Shown in pieces: positions 38,489 to 51,008 of a stretch of 64,000 nucleotides of DNA. The stretch is from Tetrahymena thermophila SB210 (taxonomy: Eukaryota; Ciliophora; Oligohymenophorea; Hymenostomatida; Tetrahymenidae). Each line of letters begins with the position of its first letter. The stretch's first letter is position 1. The notes under the pieces were generated by a model. It saw only the letters and a program-made list of their open reading frames with translations, did not search any database and was not told where the DNA came from. The stretch is from contig NW_002475974.1 of the NCBI RefSeq assembly GCF_000189635.1, positions 248,001 to 312,000 on the forward strand, in the 5' to 3' direction. The position numbers were made by a program, and so were the translations under genes.

Positions 38489-40576
38489 ATGTTTGAATCT
38501 TTAGAAATAAAACCTATCAATCATTTGTTTTTTATAATTTTACTCTATTTAGCATCATTTTAGTAGCTAAGTTTAGCAGCATTACTAAAGAATTAAGCTG
38601 AAATAAAGCAAGAGACTAATAGAATTGACTATAAAATAGAATTAGAGCAATCAATTAACAATGATTAATCTAATAATAGTCCAAGCAAAAATGGAAATTA
38701 CATTTAGGTTGAGATATCTTTTTAAAATAATTTAGAATCTATATACACTCGCTTACTAGAATAAGATGATATTTATTTTTGTGTCTCTGACATTCTTGGA
38801 AGTTAATGCGTTAATAGCGAAAATTTGGACATATATCAATAAAATTTTAGATCAAATTTGCTTTTCATATAGAAAAATTTACCTGCTGATATATCACATT
38901 AGTATGTTACTGTAATCATTAGCGATTAGTTAATGCAAAATGAGAAAAACAAGTTAATATATTAAATAAGGTGGTAATCCTGGGAATAAAAGCCTTCTGA
39001 CTAATAGCTAAGATGTCCTTTTGACTGCTCTTAGAGAGGTTAATGCATTAATGGAATCTGTAATTGTTCATAAGATTATGTAGGTAGGGCATGTGAATTT
39101 AACTTGAGATAAGTCAATGTTAAACAAAAGCCTTGGATAGCCTAGATGGAAAGCGGTATTCAATGGATAAGTGTTGATCCATAAGATGATATAATTTTAT
39201 TAGATTTTAAACAAGGCTTACTTTAAGTAATAGCTTTTACAGATTTTACTTCATTTTCAATATCTTCTTAGTATTTATTAAGCGAACCCCAAAAAATCAT
39301 ACTTGATAAAAAGTACATAATGAAATTTGATTTAGATGGTGAGTAATCATCTAATTCTAATAATTTCTTAAGCGGAAGTAATAGTACCTTAACATAAAAA
39401 CCTTTATTACTTTGTTTCTATTCCTACAGATAAGGGACTAATTTCTAACTTACCTTTGATCAAGAGAAAATAAAAGACATTTTAAATAGTTATGATAAAG
39501 AATTAGTCTAAAATGATCCAGAAACCTAAATTCTGAATATGCTTACTAATTTTTTGATATTTTTAGTTATTTTGTCTTCTATTTTAGTCTTTTTTTTCAT
39601 TTACAGATATACAGTAGAGAAGAAAAAATTATCTATCTTAATGCTCTATAAGAGTAAGAAATTTAGCGAATTAGATCCATCATTACAACTAGAAGATTCT
39701 TGCAGAATTTGCTTAGAAAAATACTAAGGTGATACTTAAGTAAGATTTCATTACTAATGTAAAAAAGTTTTCCATAAAACCTGCTTTGACATATGGGCTA
39801 TGACAGGTAACAACTATAAATGCCCTCAATGTAGAATGGATTATGAACCTATTTTACTTTAGGCTCTCTAAAAGAATCAGAGTGTTGCTGAATTAGTTAA
39901 TTTAAATAACAGAGAGTAGCCAAATGAAGGAGCAGAGAGTATAACAAATAGAACACAAATTTCTTTAAATATCCCTTTTGTTAACTAAAGCATCGATTAA
40001 ATCGACAACTAAGTTCTCGAAGACCATACAAACTAGTATTAAGCTCCAGATTAATTGAATGTAGATGAACAAGCTACTAATCCAGATAATAGAAGAGTAG
40101 AATCTCAATATTAAGAAATCACTTAAAATTAAAAAGATGAATAAATAAAATAATAATTTAATGAAGCTAAAGATGAAGATGAAGATGAAGTAGATGAATA
40201 AAGTAGCTATGACGATAATGAAGAAGGAAAAGATTAAGATGAAAGCGATTAAGATAACAAAAAAGAATAAAAATAAACTAAAGGGTAGAGAGAGCATAGC
40301 TTATTAAATGATAAAACAAATGGATTTAATGATGATTAAGTTGAATAAAATAATAATTAGTAGACAAATCAAAATTATAAAAGTAAAAAACAAAAGCAAA
40401 GATAATAGTCTTAAGATTCATAAGAAGAAGATTAAGTAGATACTTTAGAAGAAAAGCATGATTAAATCAATGATAAACTAAATAAAAGTAATGAATAAAC
40501 ATAAAATAAGGAATCAAATACAAAAGTAATTGGAAAAAAAAGATTAAAAAAAAAGTATTTTAAAATAACAAATTGA
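38489..40576 (+). CDS. EGF-like, transmembrane RING-type protein with acidic Q-rich tail
   Basis: One exon, 695 residues. A hydrophobic start (INHLFFIILLYLASF) acts as signal or anchor. Residues about 174-206 form an EGF-like module: CPFDCSQRGQCINGICNC then YVGRAC. Residues 351-373 are a membrane helix (MLTNFLIFLVILSSILVFFF). A RING-like motif follows at about residue 405: CRIC ... CKKVFHKTCFDIW ... CPQC. The tail is very acidic and Q-rich (repeated DEDE). Topology would place the EGF module outside or in the lumen and the RING in the cytosol, as in GRAIL/RNF13-type E3 ligases. In most RINGs the residue two after the third cysteine is histidine; here it is lysine, so zinc binding at that site and E3 activity are uncertain. 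The ATG is the first before the hydrophobic segment. Confidence 0.83.
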
Positions 40577-41796
40577 AATGTTAAACTAGAAAATATTAGT
40601 TTAATTTGTAATCTGATAACATTAAAGAATAATAAATAGTGTTATTGTTATATAGTATATATATTTATTACTTATTCGTTTAATAAGAAAAATTAAAATT
40701 TACTCAAAGTATTTTTTAGCTTTTTCTTGTTAATTTTTTATATTTATTTTTTAGTTTTTAAATGAAAAATGTTAATTTTTCTTTATAGTTTGTAGAAAAG
40801 TTAAATAAAAATTACTACTTATAGATTTTTAATAGAGTAATTTAATTAACTTTGATTTAATTTCTTATTCAAATTTTAACTTAAATGATAGTTCGGATGT
40901 ATTATTTATTATATAAATAATCTTAAAAGGAATTATATTTTTTAAATGAAAAAAATAAAAGATATCCTTGATTCACTAATAAATAGATTTTAATTTAATT
41001 ATTGGCTATTTTATAAAATTAATATTTTAAAAATGCTTTTAAAAAAATTAAGTTGAATCACCCTTTAATTCATTTTTAAAGAATTAAATATAAAATACAT
41101 TTTTATGATTAAATAAGAAGCTATGACTTTTTTTTAATAAATTTTTTGCTTTACAAGATCATAAACTAATATATAGAGTGTAATAAATTTATTGAGTTAC
41201 AATTTTACTTGAAAATTTCTAAGTAACTTTATTTTATTTATTTGGTTTGCTTTTATGGTATTAGAAATACATGTGGTATTTTTAGTAATTAAAAAGAATA
41301 TATAAATCAATTATTTGTTTTTCATTAATGAACAAAGAAAGCATAGAATAAAAATATCTTTGAATTAAGTAATAATATCTATTTGAAACAATTATTTACA
41401 AAATTGAGTAAATATAATAAGTTGGTTAATATTAGAAAAAATAGATTGTTTGATTTATTGATTGATCGAGAAGAATAAATTGTTTGATTAAGCGAAATAA
41501 GAATATTATAACAAAATTATTTATACTGATTGCTATTTTATTATATATCTATGTAATTTTACAAGTATTAAAATAATATTTTTCAATTAATTTCAATCAT
41601 TTATTAACATATAAATAAATTAAGATATCCTCTATTTTTATAGCATCCTCTTTAGCTTGTTTGCACTTGGTTGTTTATTTGTTTCTTTATTTATTTAATT
41701 GCTTTTTATTGGTATTTAACTTACACCTAAATACAAAAGTCTGATAAAAATAAGATATTGATTATAATTAATTAGTTATTTCATTTTTTCTCCAAA
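40577..41796. other. Intergenic spacer between convergent genes
   Basis: About 1.2 kb of A/T-rich sequence between the 3' ends of the RING and PH genes. There is no coding frame or RNA motif. Confidence 0.55.
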
Positions 41797-42515
41797 TCAA
41801 TCATCCTCATCACTGAAAGAAGGCTTACCTCTTTATATCAATTTAACCATTTATTTACCTATTTAGTGTTATATAATTTATTAAAGCTTAGTTGTTTTGC
41901 TCAATATATTTTTATTGTTTTGAATATTTATTTAATTATTGTGAGATGTAACATTAAAATATTTACCTATTGCTCCTATCCATTATTCCTTTTCATTATT
42001 AGCACTTGCAACCATATAAAACTTTCTTTCACCAACTTCTAATTTCTATTCATTTTAAAAATAATTAAAATCTCACTTTAAACCTTTTGAATTTTATTTC
42101 TCTATATTGATAATTTTAATGAAGTAAAATCTTGATATTATGGTATAAAATTACAAATGAATGAGGTTTATTGGTTTCATCTTCTGCTGATTTTATAGTT
42201 GTAACGCTCTTCAAAGGTATAACTTCAGTGGGATTCTTATAAACCTTAGACTCCTTAAATGTGTACAAAGTAGAGTTAGTGAGAACAAACCAACGTCTAA
42301 TTATTATTTTATAATTTTTATGTTAAATAATCTATATTACTTATATGAGAATAATCTCTATCTATTTAAAATTCAAATCCATTTTCTATTTTATAACTGA
42401 AAATTTAATCCATTTATTACTTTCTCCATGATCTCAAAAACTTAGACTCTTTTTCTAACCAGCCTTCTTTAACAATACTCTTAAGATCTTCATGTAAATC
42501 AATTGTATCTACCAT
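41797..42515 (-). CDS. PH-domain-only protein
   Basis: Four exons: 42515-42421, 42296-42155, 42045-41967 and 41858-41797, with all phases fitting, give 125 residues. The whole protein is one pleckstrin-homology domain. It opens with KEGWLEKESKFLRSWRKRW then FVLTNSTLYTFKESK (strands 1-3). It continues through VIPLKSVTTIKSAE and KPHSFKLEVGERKFYMVAS, and ends with the invariant tryptophan in NEKEQWIGAIGKQM. The basic K..RSWRKR segment in the first loop resembles phosphoinositide-binding PH domains, so membrane recruitment by a phosphoinositide is inferred. The short acidic C-terminus (SDEDD) completes it. Introns of 108-124 bp are longer than most here. Confidence 0.85.
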
Positions 42516-43884
42516 TTTTTTATTCTTAATTAAACTTTTTTTTGATAATTTTTGATTAGATTAATAATTTTTCTTTGCTTCTGATATTCTTTTACATTAT
42601 TTGTTAAGCCGATAACAACAAATAAATTTTAAGAAATCATTCAAACCTAAAATAATTAATAAATTTAACAAAAAAAGTGTTCTATCAAAAAAAAAAAAAG
42701 TAATTTAAAAGGATACAAATCAATAAAATCAATGAAATATGAATGACCAAACATAAAAGAATATTAAAATTTACCTATTATATATTTAGCTACATGCATC
42801 TTTTTTACTTTAAAAATGATATTCATCCATTTTTTTATAAATTCAAAAACTAAAAAAAAAATAAACATATTATCTCAAAATAATTTATTAATTTTGTTTC
42901 TTCAAAATTTTTTTTTCCAACATTATAACATCGTTTTTAAGCTTCACAATATTGAATGTTGTAGATCTTCTTATATTAAATACTAATTTTCATATTTTTA
43001 ATATTCAAATTTATTATTTTTCTATTTCATCGATAATTCTAACAAAATATGATTATTTTAAATTAAAATTAATCGGAGTTTTGTGAGTTAATTCTATGTT
43101 TTTTAACTTTAGCGAGTATATAAGCAAAAGTGGAGATAATCTGAATCTCTATATTAAAAAGAATTTAAAAAAACAATAAAAGATTTAAAAAATATCTAAA
43201 CATATTTGAGAAATAATATATTGTTAGCAATCAAATTTATTGTTTTCTACATATAATGCAATTAAACTAGATATTATAAAAAAGCTATTTTTAGTTTTTA
43301 TATTGCAACTAAAGGAATTGAAAAATATTTTCAATTTTAGTTTTTAGCATTTGTTTAGTTTATGTGGTATAAGTAAATAAAATATATAAATTATCAAATT
43401 TAATTCAAAAAATTATTCAAAATGCTTAAAATTTATAAATAAATATACCATAGATTCATGGATGGTTACCAATATACTTTAATACAAGTAAAATTTTTTG
43501 TATTCGAATAAAAATATCATAAAATTACAATATTTTTTTTACAATTCCCTTCTATAAGTAGAAACATACAGTATTTAATATATTTATTTATTTATATTTT
43601 ATAAGTTTTAGAATAAATATTTTTCAAAAATAAAAATGATTTGATATTAATTTGAGAATTATGCAAAAAGTTAGTTAATTAAAAAAAATGAATACATTTT
43701 ACTAAATCACCATTCTATCATTATAATTATTTGTATAAAATTTCTAATATAATTAATTTAAAAATATTAATATCTTATCGTAATTATAAATTTTTGAATT
43801 TACTTTTAAAAAATTTCATTATTTTTAATTATTCAAAAAAATTTATTTTTAGGTTTAAAAAAATTATTAGTAAATATTTTATAA
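42516..43884. other. Intergenic spacer between divergent genes
   Basis: This is the shared 5' region of the PH gene (minus) and FOP-like gene (plus), about 1.4 kb. A/T homopolymers are frequent. No motif could be named. Confidence 0.55.
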
Positions 43885-44790
43885 ATGAGTGAAAAAGAAG
43901 AAAAATAGCTGTCAGATTTAATAATGTAAACTTTAGAAGCAAGCGGCTCATTAGCAGCAGTAAAAGCTATGATAAGATAGTAAGTTTTTAATGTAGTTAA
44001 CAATGAACCACCTTCATCATAAATTAATATAAATGATAAAGATAAAAAGCAGACAAAATATTAACCATCATAATAAAATTTAAAGTAGAAAGAATCTGCT
44101 CTTCATATGAGTAATAAAACTCTTTAAAGTGCTTTAAAAAATGAGGAGGAAAAATTAACTTTAGTGCTAGTAAAGGAACTATTAAAGTATTATTAGATGG
44201 ATTATACTTTGAATATATTTAGCAGTGAAGCAAATTTATAAGAAGATCCAGATAGAAGTAGTTTAGCTTAATAAACAAAAACAAACTAATCTGAAAAAAA
44301 GCCTATCTTAGTTTAAATAGTACAAAATTGTCTAAGTGGGAAAAATGTAAATACAAGCTCTTATAAAAATGAAAGTAGCACCTCTGCAGCTGCACCTAAA
44401 GAGGCTTAAAAAACTCAGTTAAAGTAAAAAGAAGAACCAATTAAATAAAACAAAGAAATTAATTAAAAGAAAGAAGCAATTACAAATAAATATTCAGTTA
44501 CTAAATATGATAATATTAAAAATATAAGTAACAAATACGATAAAAATAATGAGATTGAAGAATCTATGGGTGGTTTTGAAGATATATCTGAAGAAGAAGA
44601 CTATAGTAAACCTCCATCAAAACCAAAATAGGTCTAAGGAAAAAGCTCTGCCTAGAATAATGAGAGGAAAAATCCAATGTTTAGTAGTATGGAAGATACG
44701 TATGGTGCTTCGATGAGTTATGGACATGATTAGTCTGTTGACTCTATGAAACTTGAAGAAGAATATGATTACAACGAAAATATAGCTTGA
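43885..44790 (+). CDS. CEP43: FOP/CEP43-like LisH centrosomal or basal-body protein
   Basis: One exon, 301 residues. Residues about 9-35 read LSDLIMQTLEASGSLAAVKA then MIRQQVFNVV. After a Q/K-rich insert comes EKLTLVLVKELLKYYQMDYT then LNIFSSEANL. This split pattern matches the FGFR1OP/FOP N-terminal dimerisation domain with its LisH motif, where the two helices pack and the L-x-Y/F-T-L-x-V/I-F segment is conserved. FOP-family proteins sit at centrosomes and ciliary bases. In a ciliate the natural site is the basal body, which is inferred. The remaining 170 residues are K/Q/S-rich and disordered, with an acidic SMGGFEDISEEEDY patch. Start is the first ATG after the A/T leader. Confidence 0.78.
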
Positions 44791-45785
44791 TTTTTATTCT
44801 AATTTCCTAACTAAAAAAATTGATTAAAATACATTTAAGTTTATTTAAATTAATTTCTATTTATTGAAGAATAATTTTGCATTAAAAAAGTTCATTTTAA
44901 ATAATATATTTTAAATTATATATAAGTAAGTATATACAACTTAACAGATAGCGTTTGTGATACAACAATTATTTTAATTAGTAATAATATTTACAATAAA
45001 AATCTAGTTTGATCTTTCTAATAGGTCTCTTTAAGAGGTATGGAGGGATTGCCCAAAGTCTATTATCAATAACTGATCATTTTAATAGAAAACATAAATT
45101 TTAAGATTAATTAATTTATCATAATAATAAAATACTTATTTAAAACAAAAGTTTTATTAATAAATATCTATAAATTTTGTGATTATAATAAATTTTTTTA
45201 GTTTCTTATAGATATTTAACAAGTAAATAAAATAAATTGTGTCTTTTATTATAATAATAAATATTTTATTCATAAAAATTTTTTTAAAAAGTAGATTTTA
45301 AAAACAATATAAACAATTTTTTATTTAAAATATAAATTATCTTATAGCCATACATAAGGATTTAGTAATGGTAAATATTAAATATTACTAAAAGAAATAA
45401 ATATTAATTAATTTTAAATATATTTTTGATAAATTATTAGAAAAAAACTGAGAAATGACTATATACATATATGCTAAATTAAAATAGAGATTGAGATAAC
45501 AAAAATATAATTCAAACTTATTTGATTTTATTATAGTGAAATACTTTTATTTTAGATTTATTTATTTAAATGTGAAGAACGAAAAAAAGAAGTAAAATAT
45601 CTATTTACTTTAAGGATGTGTTTGAAAGATAATTTTACTTTTAGAATTATGCAAGTATTATAATAGATGTGAAAACTTAATATTGAATATAATTATTATT
45701 GAAATAATTTTAATGTAGATGCTAAATTTAAATAGAAATTTATATTATTTTTTATATAATAGCTTTTATTTATCAATTGAATGTT
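44791..45785. other. Intergenic spacer with a less AT-rich island
   Basis: It lies between convergent 3' ends of the FOP-like gene and a small membrane-protein gene. An island at about 45003-45075 stands out in composition. The rest is A/T runs. Confidence 0.5.
45003..45075. other. Locally GC-richer island, possible small RNA gene
   Basis: This stretch includes AGGTCTCTTTAAGAGG, a potential short hairpin, followed by TATGGAGGGATTGCCCAAAG. It is far less A/T-biased than the kilobase around it and has no coding frame. I could not match it to a known RNA, and its strand is unknown. Confidence 0.2.
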
Positions 45786-46467
45786 TCAATAAGATGCTAA
45801 AAATATAATCAGAATCAGACCAATAATTATCAAATTAGCTATAAATAGTATCTTTGTGTTAGGATTCATTTTGTGAAAAAAAGAAAACTTCTACTCATTT
45901 AATTAAGGTTATTCAACAGCTTCTAAATTTACATATTAACCCTCTTTTTTGTTAAATAGAAATATTTAAAAAACTAAATTCTTCAAAGTGAAATATAAGT
46001 TTAATTGAATGAAGAGTTATTTTTAAAATCATTAAATCACCTTAATGTTACTGGTATTCGTTGCTGCCATAAGCTATTACAGGTTATGTTTATTCGCTAT
46101 ATCAAGAGGGGGAAAAAATGTTAAAGCGAGTCCATAAAAACTAAATTAATTACCTTTACTAAATATTTTAAATTTTCTTTTAACATAAATAATCCTAAAG
46201 TTAAATTATTTACCTCATTCGTTTATTAATAGTTTGAGGTCATATTGATGCTTTACATTTCAAACGATTTTTGTTGATTATAATTATTTTAATTGCTACT
46301 TTAGCTGCTAAATAATTTAGATCCAAACAATGAACTTTTGTGACAATATTTGAAATAAATTTATATAAATATCATAGATTGGTTGTTAATTATAATATTA
46401 ACTTTTGCTGCTTAATAACTTATTCTTATGAGAATTTCTCTTGCATTTTTTGGCGATATTCGTCCAT
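45786..46467 (-). CDS. Small protein with C-terminal membrane helix, middle exons unresolved
   Basis: Exon 1 (46467-46403, MDEYRQKMQEKFSQEQVIKQ) and exon 2 (46334-46214, LFGSKLFSSQSSNQNN...) fit phase 2 then phase 0. The middle exons, about 46160-46040, are open in more than one frame and could not be settled. The last exon reads NLEAVEQPQLNEQKFSFF, then HKMNPNTK, then a hydrophobic helix ILFIANLIIIGLILIIFLAS, and ends two residues later. The layout, a soluble N-terminus and one helix at the extreme C-terminus, is that of a tail-anchored protein. No SNARE heptads were seen, so a SNARE assignment is not supported. It starts 179 bp from the divergent GST gene, so the two probably share a promoter region. 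Confidence 0.5.
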
Positions 46468-46646
46468 TTCTCTAATAAAAATTTATGAAATATAAATCTC
46501 CCTGATCTAGAATAAATTGAAGTATTTATCACTATTTTTTACTAATTTTTCTTAGATAGATATGCCTTTCCTGATATAATAAATATAAAAAATAATTAAT
46601 TAATTAATAAAAAAACAAATTTTTAGATTAATTAAAAATTTAATTT

Positions 46647-47369
46647 ATGTCCAATACAGAAGATAAAATAATACTTGGATATTGGGATTACAGAGGTCGT
46701 CCATAGCCTCTAAAGTTTTTATTGGAGTATATGGGTATTCCTTTCGAATAGAAGTATTATTCATATGATAACCCTGATGAATGGTATGAAAAAGATAAAA
46801 AGACAATTAAACCATTTTCTAACCTTCCTTATCTCTAAACCAAAGATGGAATTCTAACAGAGACGTGTTCCATAATTAAATATTTGTTAAAGCGTTTTCC
46901 TTAATTCAAAGACCTTTTAGGTAAAGAGTAAGATGAAATATTTGTAGACTAAATGCTTAGTGTTATGAATGATTTAAGAGATGTCTTAAAAGCTCTTCAT
47001 TTCAACCCAGATGTTCACAAAGTCAAGAGAGATACTTTATTAACAATTCTTCCAAAGATGCTTGACTTTAAAGATATACGAGGAGATAAATAGTTCTTAT
47101 TGCCTTATTTAACTATTGCTGATTTTGAGCTTGTAGAAATTTTATTACTTTTCAAGCATTTAGATTCAGAACTATTTGACTAACATCTATCAAGCTTTGA
47201 AAAATTTCTTTAAGATTTTCATAATCTTCCAAGAATAAAAGAGTATGTTAGGTCAGATAAATACTAAAAACTACTCACTTTCTTTGCTAAACCTAAAGCT
47301 TACCTTTAAAGTGATAAATTTATCATCGAATACAATAAATAGTTTTTGCAAAATAACACAAAATTGTGA
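46647..47369 (+). CDS. Glutathione S-transferase, mu-like
   Basis: One exon, 240 residues. The N-terminal thioredoxin-like fold shows ILGYWDYRGRPQPLKFLLEY, where the tyrosine of GYWD is the catalytic residue in mu-class enzymes. A glutathione-binding segment LTETCSIIKYLLKRF takes the place of the usual QS-x-AI-x-RYL motif and keeps the key serine. KPFSNLPYL supplies the cis-proline (N-L-P). The all-helical C-terminal domain includes LPYLTIADFELVEILL, the conserved N-capping box region, and NLPRIKEYVRSDKY near the end. Length is 20 residues above the mu norm. It should conjugate glutathione to electrophiles in the cytosol. It shares a 179-bp divergent intergenic region with the small membrane-protein gene. 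Confidence 0.9.
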
Positions 47370-48198
47370 GCTTAAAATAAAAAAAAAGAATACATACATA
47401 TATAAACTTGTATATTTGTTTTAACAAATTTTATTTTTTTCCAAAGATTTAATTTTTTTCTAGATTTATTCCAGAAAGCTGATATCTAAAAGCTTAAGAC
47501 CAACTTACAAATATTAGTTTTGATTTAAATTAATTTTTATCTTACACTATTTACTTTTGCTCTAACTAAACTTACATTTAAATATTTAAGATTAGGTTCA
47601 TTTAAGTTTGATAAAATACAATTTATTTAATGAACTTAAGCATTAATTAATTAATTTATGAAATTATTGTGATAATCTTACCCTATTCTTTAAAAAAAAT
47701 ACCATTTATTTTTAATATAAAAATTTTAGGAAAAAATAATTCATTAATTGATTTTTTTTAAGGATTAAAAATAAATAATAAAAATTAAAAATACTACAAA
47801 TAAATTATTTTAAATATCAATAATTGATCAATCATTTTTAGAATATTAATTATTTCAAATTTTACTATAAAAAATAGAAACAAAATAATAATATTAATAA
47901 TAAATAAATATGTATGATATAGAATATAAATTAAATAAAAAAATACAAAATCATTTGTTGCAATTAAATATTTAAAAAATAATTTTAAACTTACTCAAAG
48001 AATATACTTTTCACACTTTAATTAAGATTGATTCAAATAAAAATCATTTTATTGATTTAATAAAAATTTTTAAACATCAATTTTTAATATTCTGAAATTT
48101 ATTAAAATTTTTAAAAATTAATGATATTAGTACCAAGAGAAAAAAATTTATTTAACATTAAATAAGTCGCAAAGCTCTTGTTGGTGATTTCGTTTTAC
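47370..48198. other. Intergenic spacer between convergent genes
   Basis: A/T-rich sequence between the 3' ends of the GST and coiled-coil genes. Nothing was recognised. Confidence 0.55.
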
Positions 48199-50754
48199 TC
48201 AAACTTCTATAGTTTGTACTCCATATATAATTGAGATAGGTTCATCATTATTATATTTAGACTTTTGACTTTCACCGTAGTTACCTTAGTCTGTAGAGCA
48301 TAAAGACTACTATGGAATAGCTAAGCTTTATTGAGATATGGTAGCACCAATTTTAGCTAAGCTGATTAGATTATTTTAACCTTTAGATTGCTTAAATTAT
48401 ACATAGCTAGGATTTTTTGAACTTTTTCTAGAATTAAGCTTTTTTTAGCTTGCTTATCTACTCAATTGCTCTTCAGTCATATCTTCCTCATCAATTAATT
48501 AATAATCATCACCATCATCTTATAAGTTCAGATGTTACAACTAATCTGCATTAATAAGATTGTCATGCTGATTTTCAAGCATATAGTTTTTTAAAATTTT
48601 CTTCTTTTTTATGATTTGAGATTAAACTTTAATGTAGTCTGACTTGAGTTTTTAAATTAAATTATCTAATTCCTAATTTTATTTATTAGATTATTAGTTT
48701 TCTAAAATTTATTTACGACGGAATTCTTAAAAATCAAATTTCAGAGAATTGAGCTTTTCAAATTAAATTTAAATTAATGAGTTTTATTAATCTGCATTTC
48801 TGATTTTCTTTTCCTCTTCCATTTAAATATTTTTTTATTTTAACATAATTTTTTGCTTTTACAAATCTTCAGGTGATTTATCAATGATTTCTTACCTATA
48901 TTAATTTAACTTTTAATGCCTTTGTTATGCCTTTTTCTCTAATTTAGCTATTTATGCATCGTTTTCCTCTTGCAATTCCATTTATAGTGATATTTCAATC
49001 ATGATTGTTTTATTGTCATCTTTTACCTTTTATATTTGCTTTAAAAGTTAGTCTCTTTCTTTTATGAGTTCCTTTTTTTCATTTTAATTATTTTTTTATG
49101 CTTATCTCTAATCTTGTGGTTATTCACTTGTATCCTACCTAATTTGTGAAATTTTCTCTCTGTATAGCTAATATTCAATCATAAGCTATTTTTCCATCTC
49201 TGTTTATCTCTATTCAGCTCTTAAATCTGTCCTTATATTTCTTAAAGTGTCATTATATTCTTTTATTTGCTCATCAAGCTAATTTATCTCTTGTTTCATT
49301 TCTTTTACTTTTTTTCTAAGAGAAGTTAAGTAAAAGTTTGGGTCCTCATAAACTTTATCACAGCTTTGCGAATCAATGTAAGGTTCTACTGCTTCATCAA
49401 AGACCATTCTACTTTCTATATTCCATTTATTCAATTATCTACTCATTTATTTTATATCTCTTTCTAGGTTGATAATTTTTTCTCTAACTTAATTATTTTC
49501 TTAAATTATTTCATTTTTTTGAACTTTTAAATTCTAAATTTCTATAAAAAGTGCTCCTTCAACAGCTTTTTATTCGCTTTAAGATTCTTTATCACTGATT
49601 TTAAATACATCATTAATAAGTATATTGCTATTTTTAATTATTTGAGTGTTCTTTTCAGAAGGATTCTTATTAATATTTTGTTGAATATTTTTAAAAAATG
49701 CCTATTTTGGATTGTGCCTTAGTGTTGCTGAATCTGATTTTCTTATCCTAAATGCTACTTAACCATTATTAATTGGTGTTATATAATTATTATCATTATC
49801 ATTATTATTATTATTTGATGGAGAACTTAATTATGTATTTGGGAAAGTATTAATTTTTTTATTGTTTAAATCTTAATTTTTGTTATATTGCATGTTAATG
49901 ATAGGTTAAATATCATTTCCTTATTAAGTTTTAGCTTCCTATGAAGATTATGGTATTAGGTGAGTTTACTGTTTCATAATTTCATATTAATTTTATTATT
50001 ATTTTTGATTTTCTTACTTATGCTTTGCTGATGTATTTGCTGTGGGTTTAGAGGGTAGAGTAAAATTCTTCTTGCCCTACTCTGGATATGTAGTAAGAGC
50101 ATATTATAATTAATAAAAATTTTATTTATTAGGTAAATTTAGCTGCTATTTTATTTCTCTTTTATCTCTACTGTTACTTCTAAACTATCCATTTTTGAGT
50201 TTATCTTTCTCACTCAATTTAAAATATTAATCAGGATTTTCATTAAATTTAATAAACTTTGAATAAAATCCTTTTTGTTCATTCTCTTGGTAGGTTTACA
50301 TCTACTTTAGTTAAGCATCTTTATTTTCATATTTACTCTAAATATAATTATCTTTTGCAAAACCAGTGCTTTTATTTTTATGATGTATGTGCTGATTGCT
50401 ATTCATTTAACTATCAACATAGTCGCTTTCGAAATCTTCATCGTAATCTTCTTATATTTCCTGATATTCATCTGCATTTGCCTTAAAAATAGCACCCTTT
50501 TAATTATTACTTGGCTATTTTTAACCTAAAATGTCACTCTTACCCTAGAATTTAGCAAATGGCTAAGTAGTTTGGTATTTTGATGATAAATTTTCTAAAA
50601 ATGACTTAAAGTCTTCTTTGGATAACTCTCTTTTTTGAGATGCTGTTTGACTCTTAGGTCTATGAATTTTATCTGTTAATTTAATATTTTTTTGTTGGCG
50701 AACTCCCTCAGTGTTAAAATTCTTTTAAGATGTACTTAAATGCATAGTTTTCAT
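48199..50754 (-). CDS. Large coiled-coil protein, unrecognised
   Basis: One exon, 851 residues, open from ATG at 50754 to TGA at 48199. Residues 1-350 are polar and S/N/Q-rich with short basic stretches. Residues about 390-720 form long heptad-bearing helices rich in E, K, Q and L (for example EMKQEINQLDEQIKEY, NLERDIKQMSRQLNKW, KLEKKAQQRHQKL), broken once near EPYIDSQSCDKVYEDPNFY. The C-terminus is S/N-rich again. This is the profile of a structural or cytoskeletal coiled-coil protein, and in a ciliate many such proteins belong to cortex or basal bodies, but there is no domain that names it. A second ATG two codons downstream (MHLSTSQ) is an equally good start. Confidence 0.8.
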
Positions 50755-51008
50755 TTGCTTTATTTAAAAAATTTTATTTAAAATAACAAAGATATCTATA
50801 ATTAAGTAATAACTATCTTCAGGTTATAAGTTTTATACAAATAATTGGACTATCAATCAAAATCAAACAATTCAGTAAAAACTTAATTAATTAATAAATA
50901 AATATAAACAAATGATTAATAAATAAGTTATTCAAACAACTTCTATTTTTTCGTTTTATTTTAAAATACTTCAATTTATAACATAAAAGAATATACAAAA
51001 TAAATATA

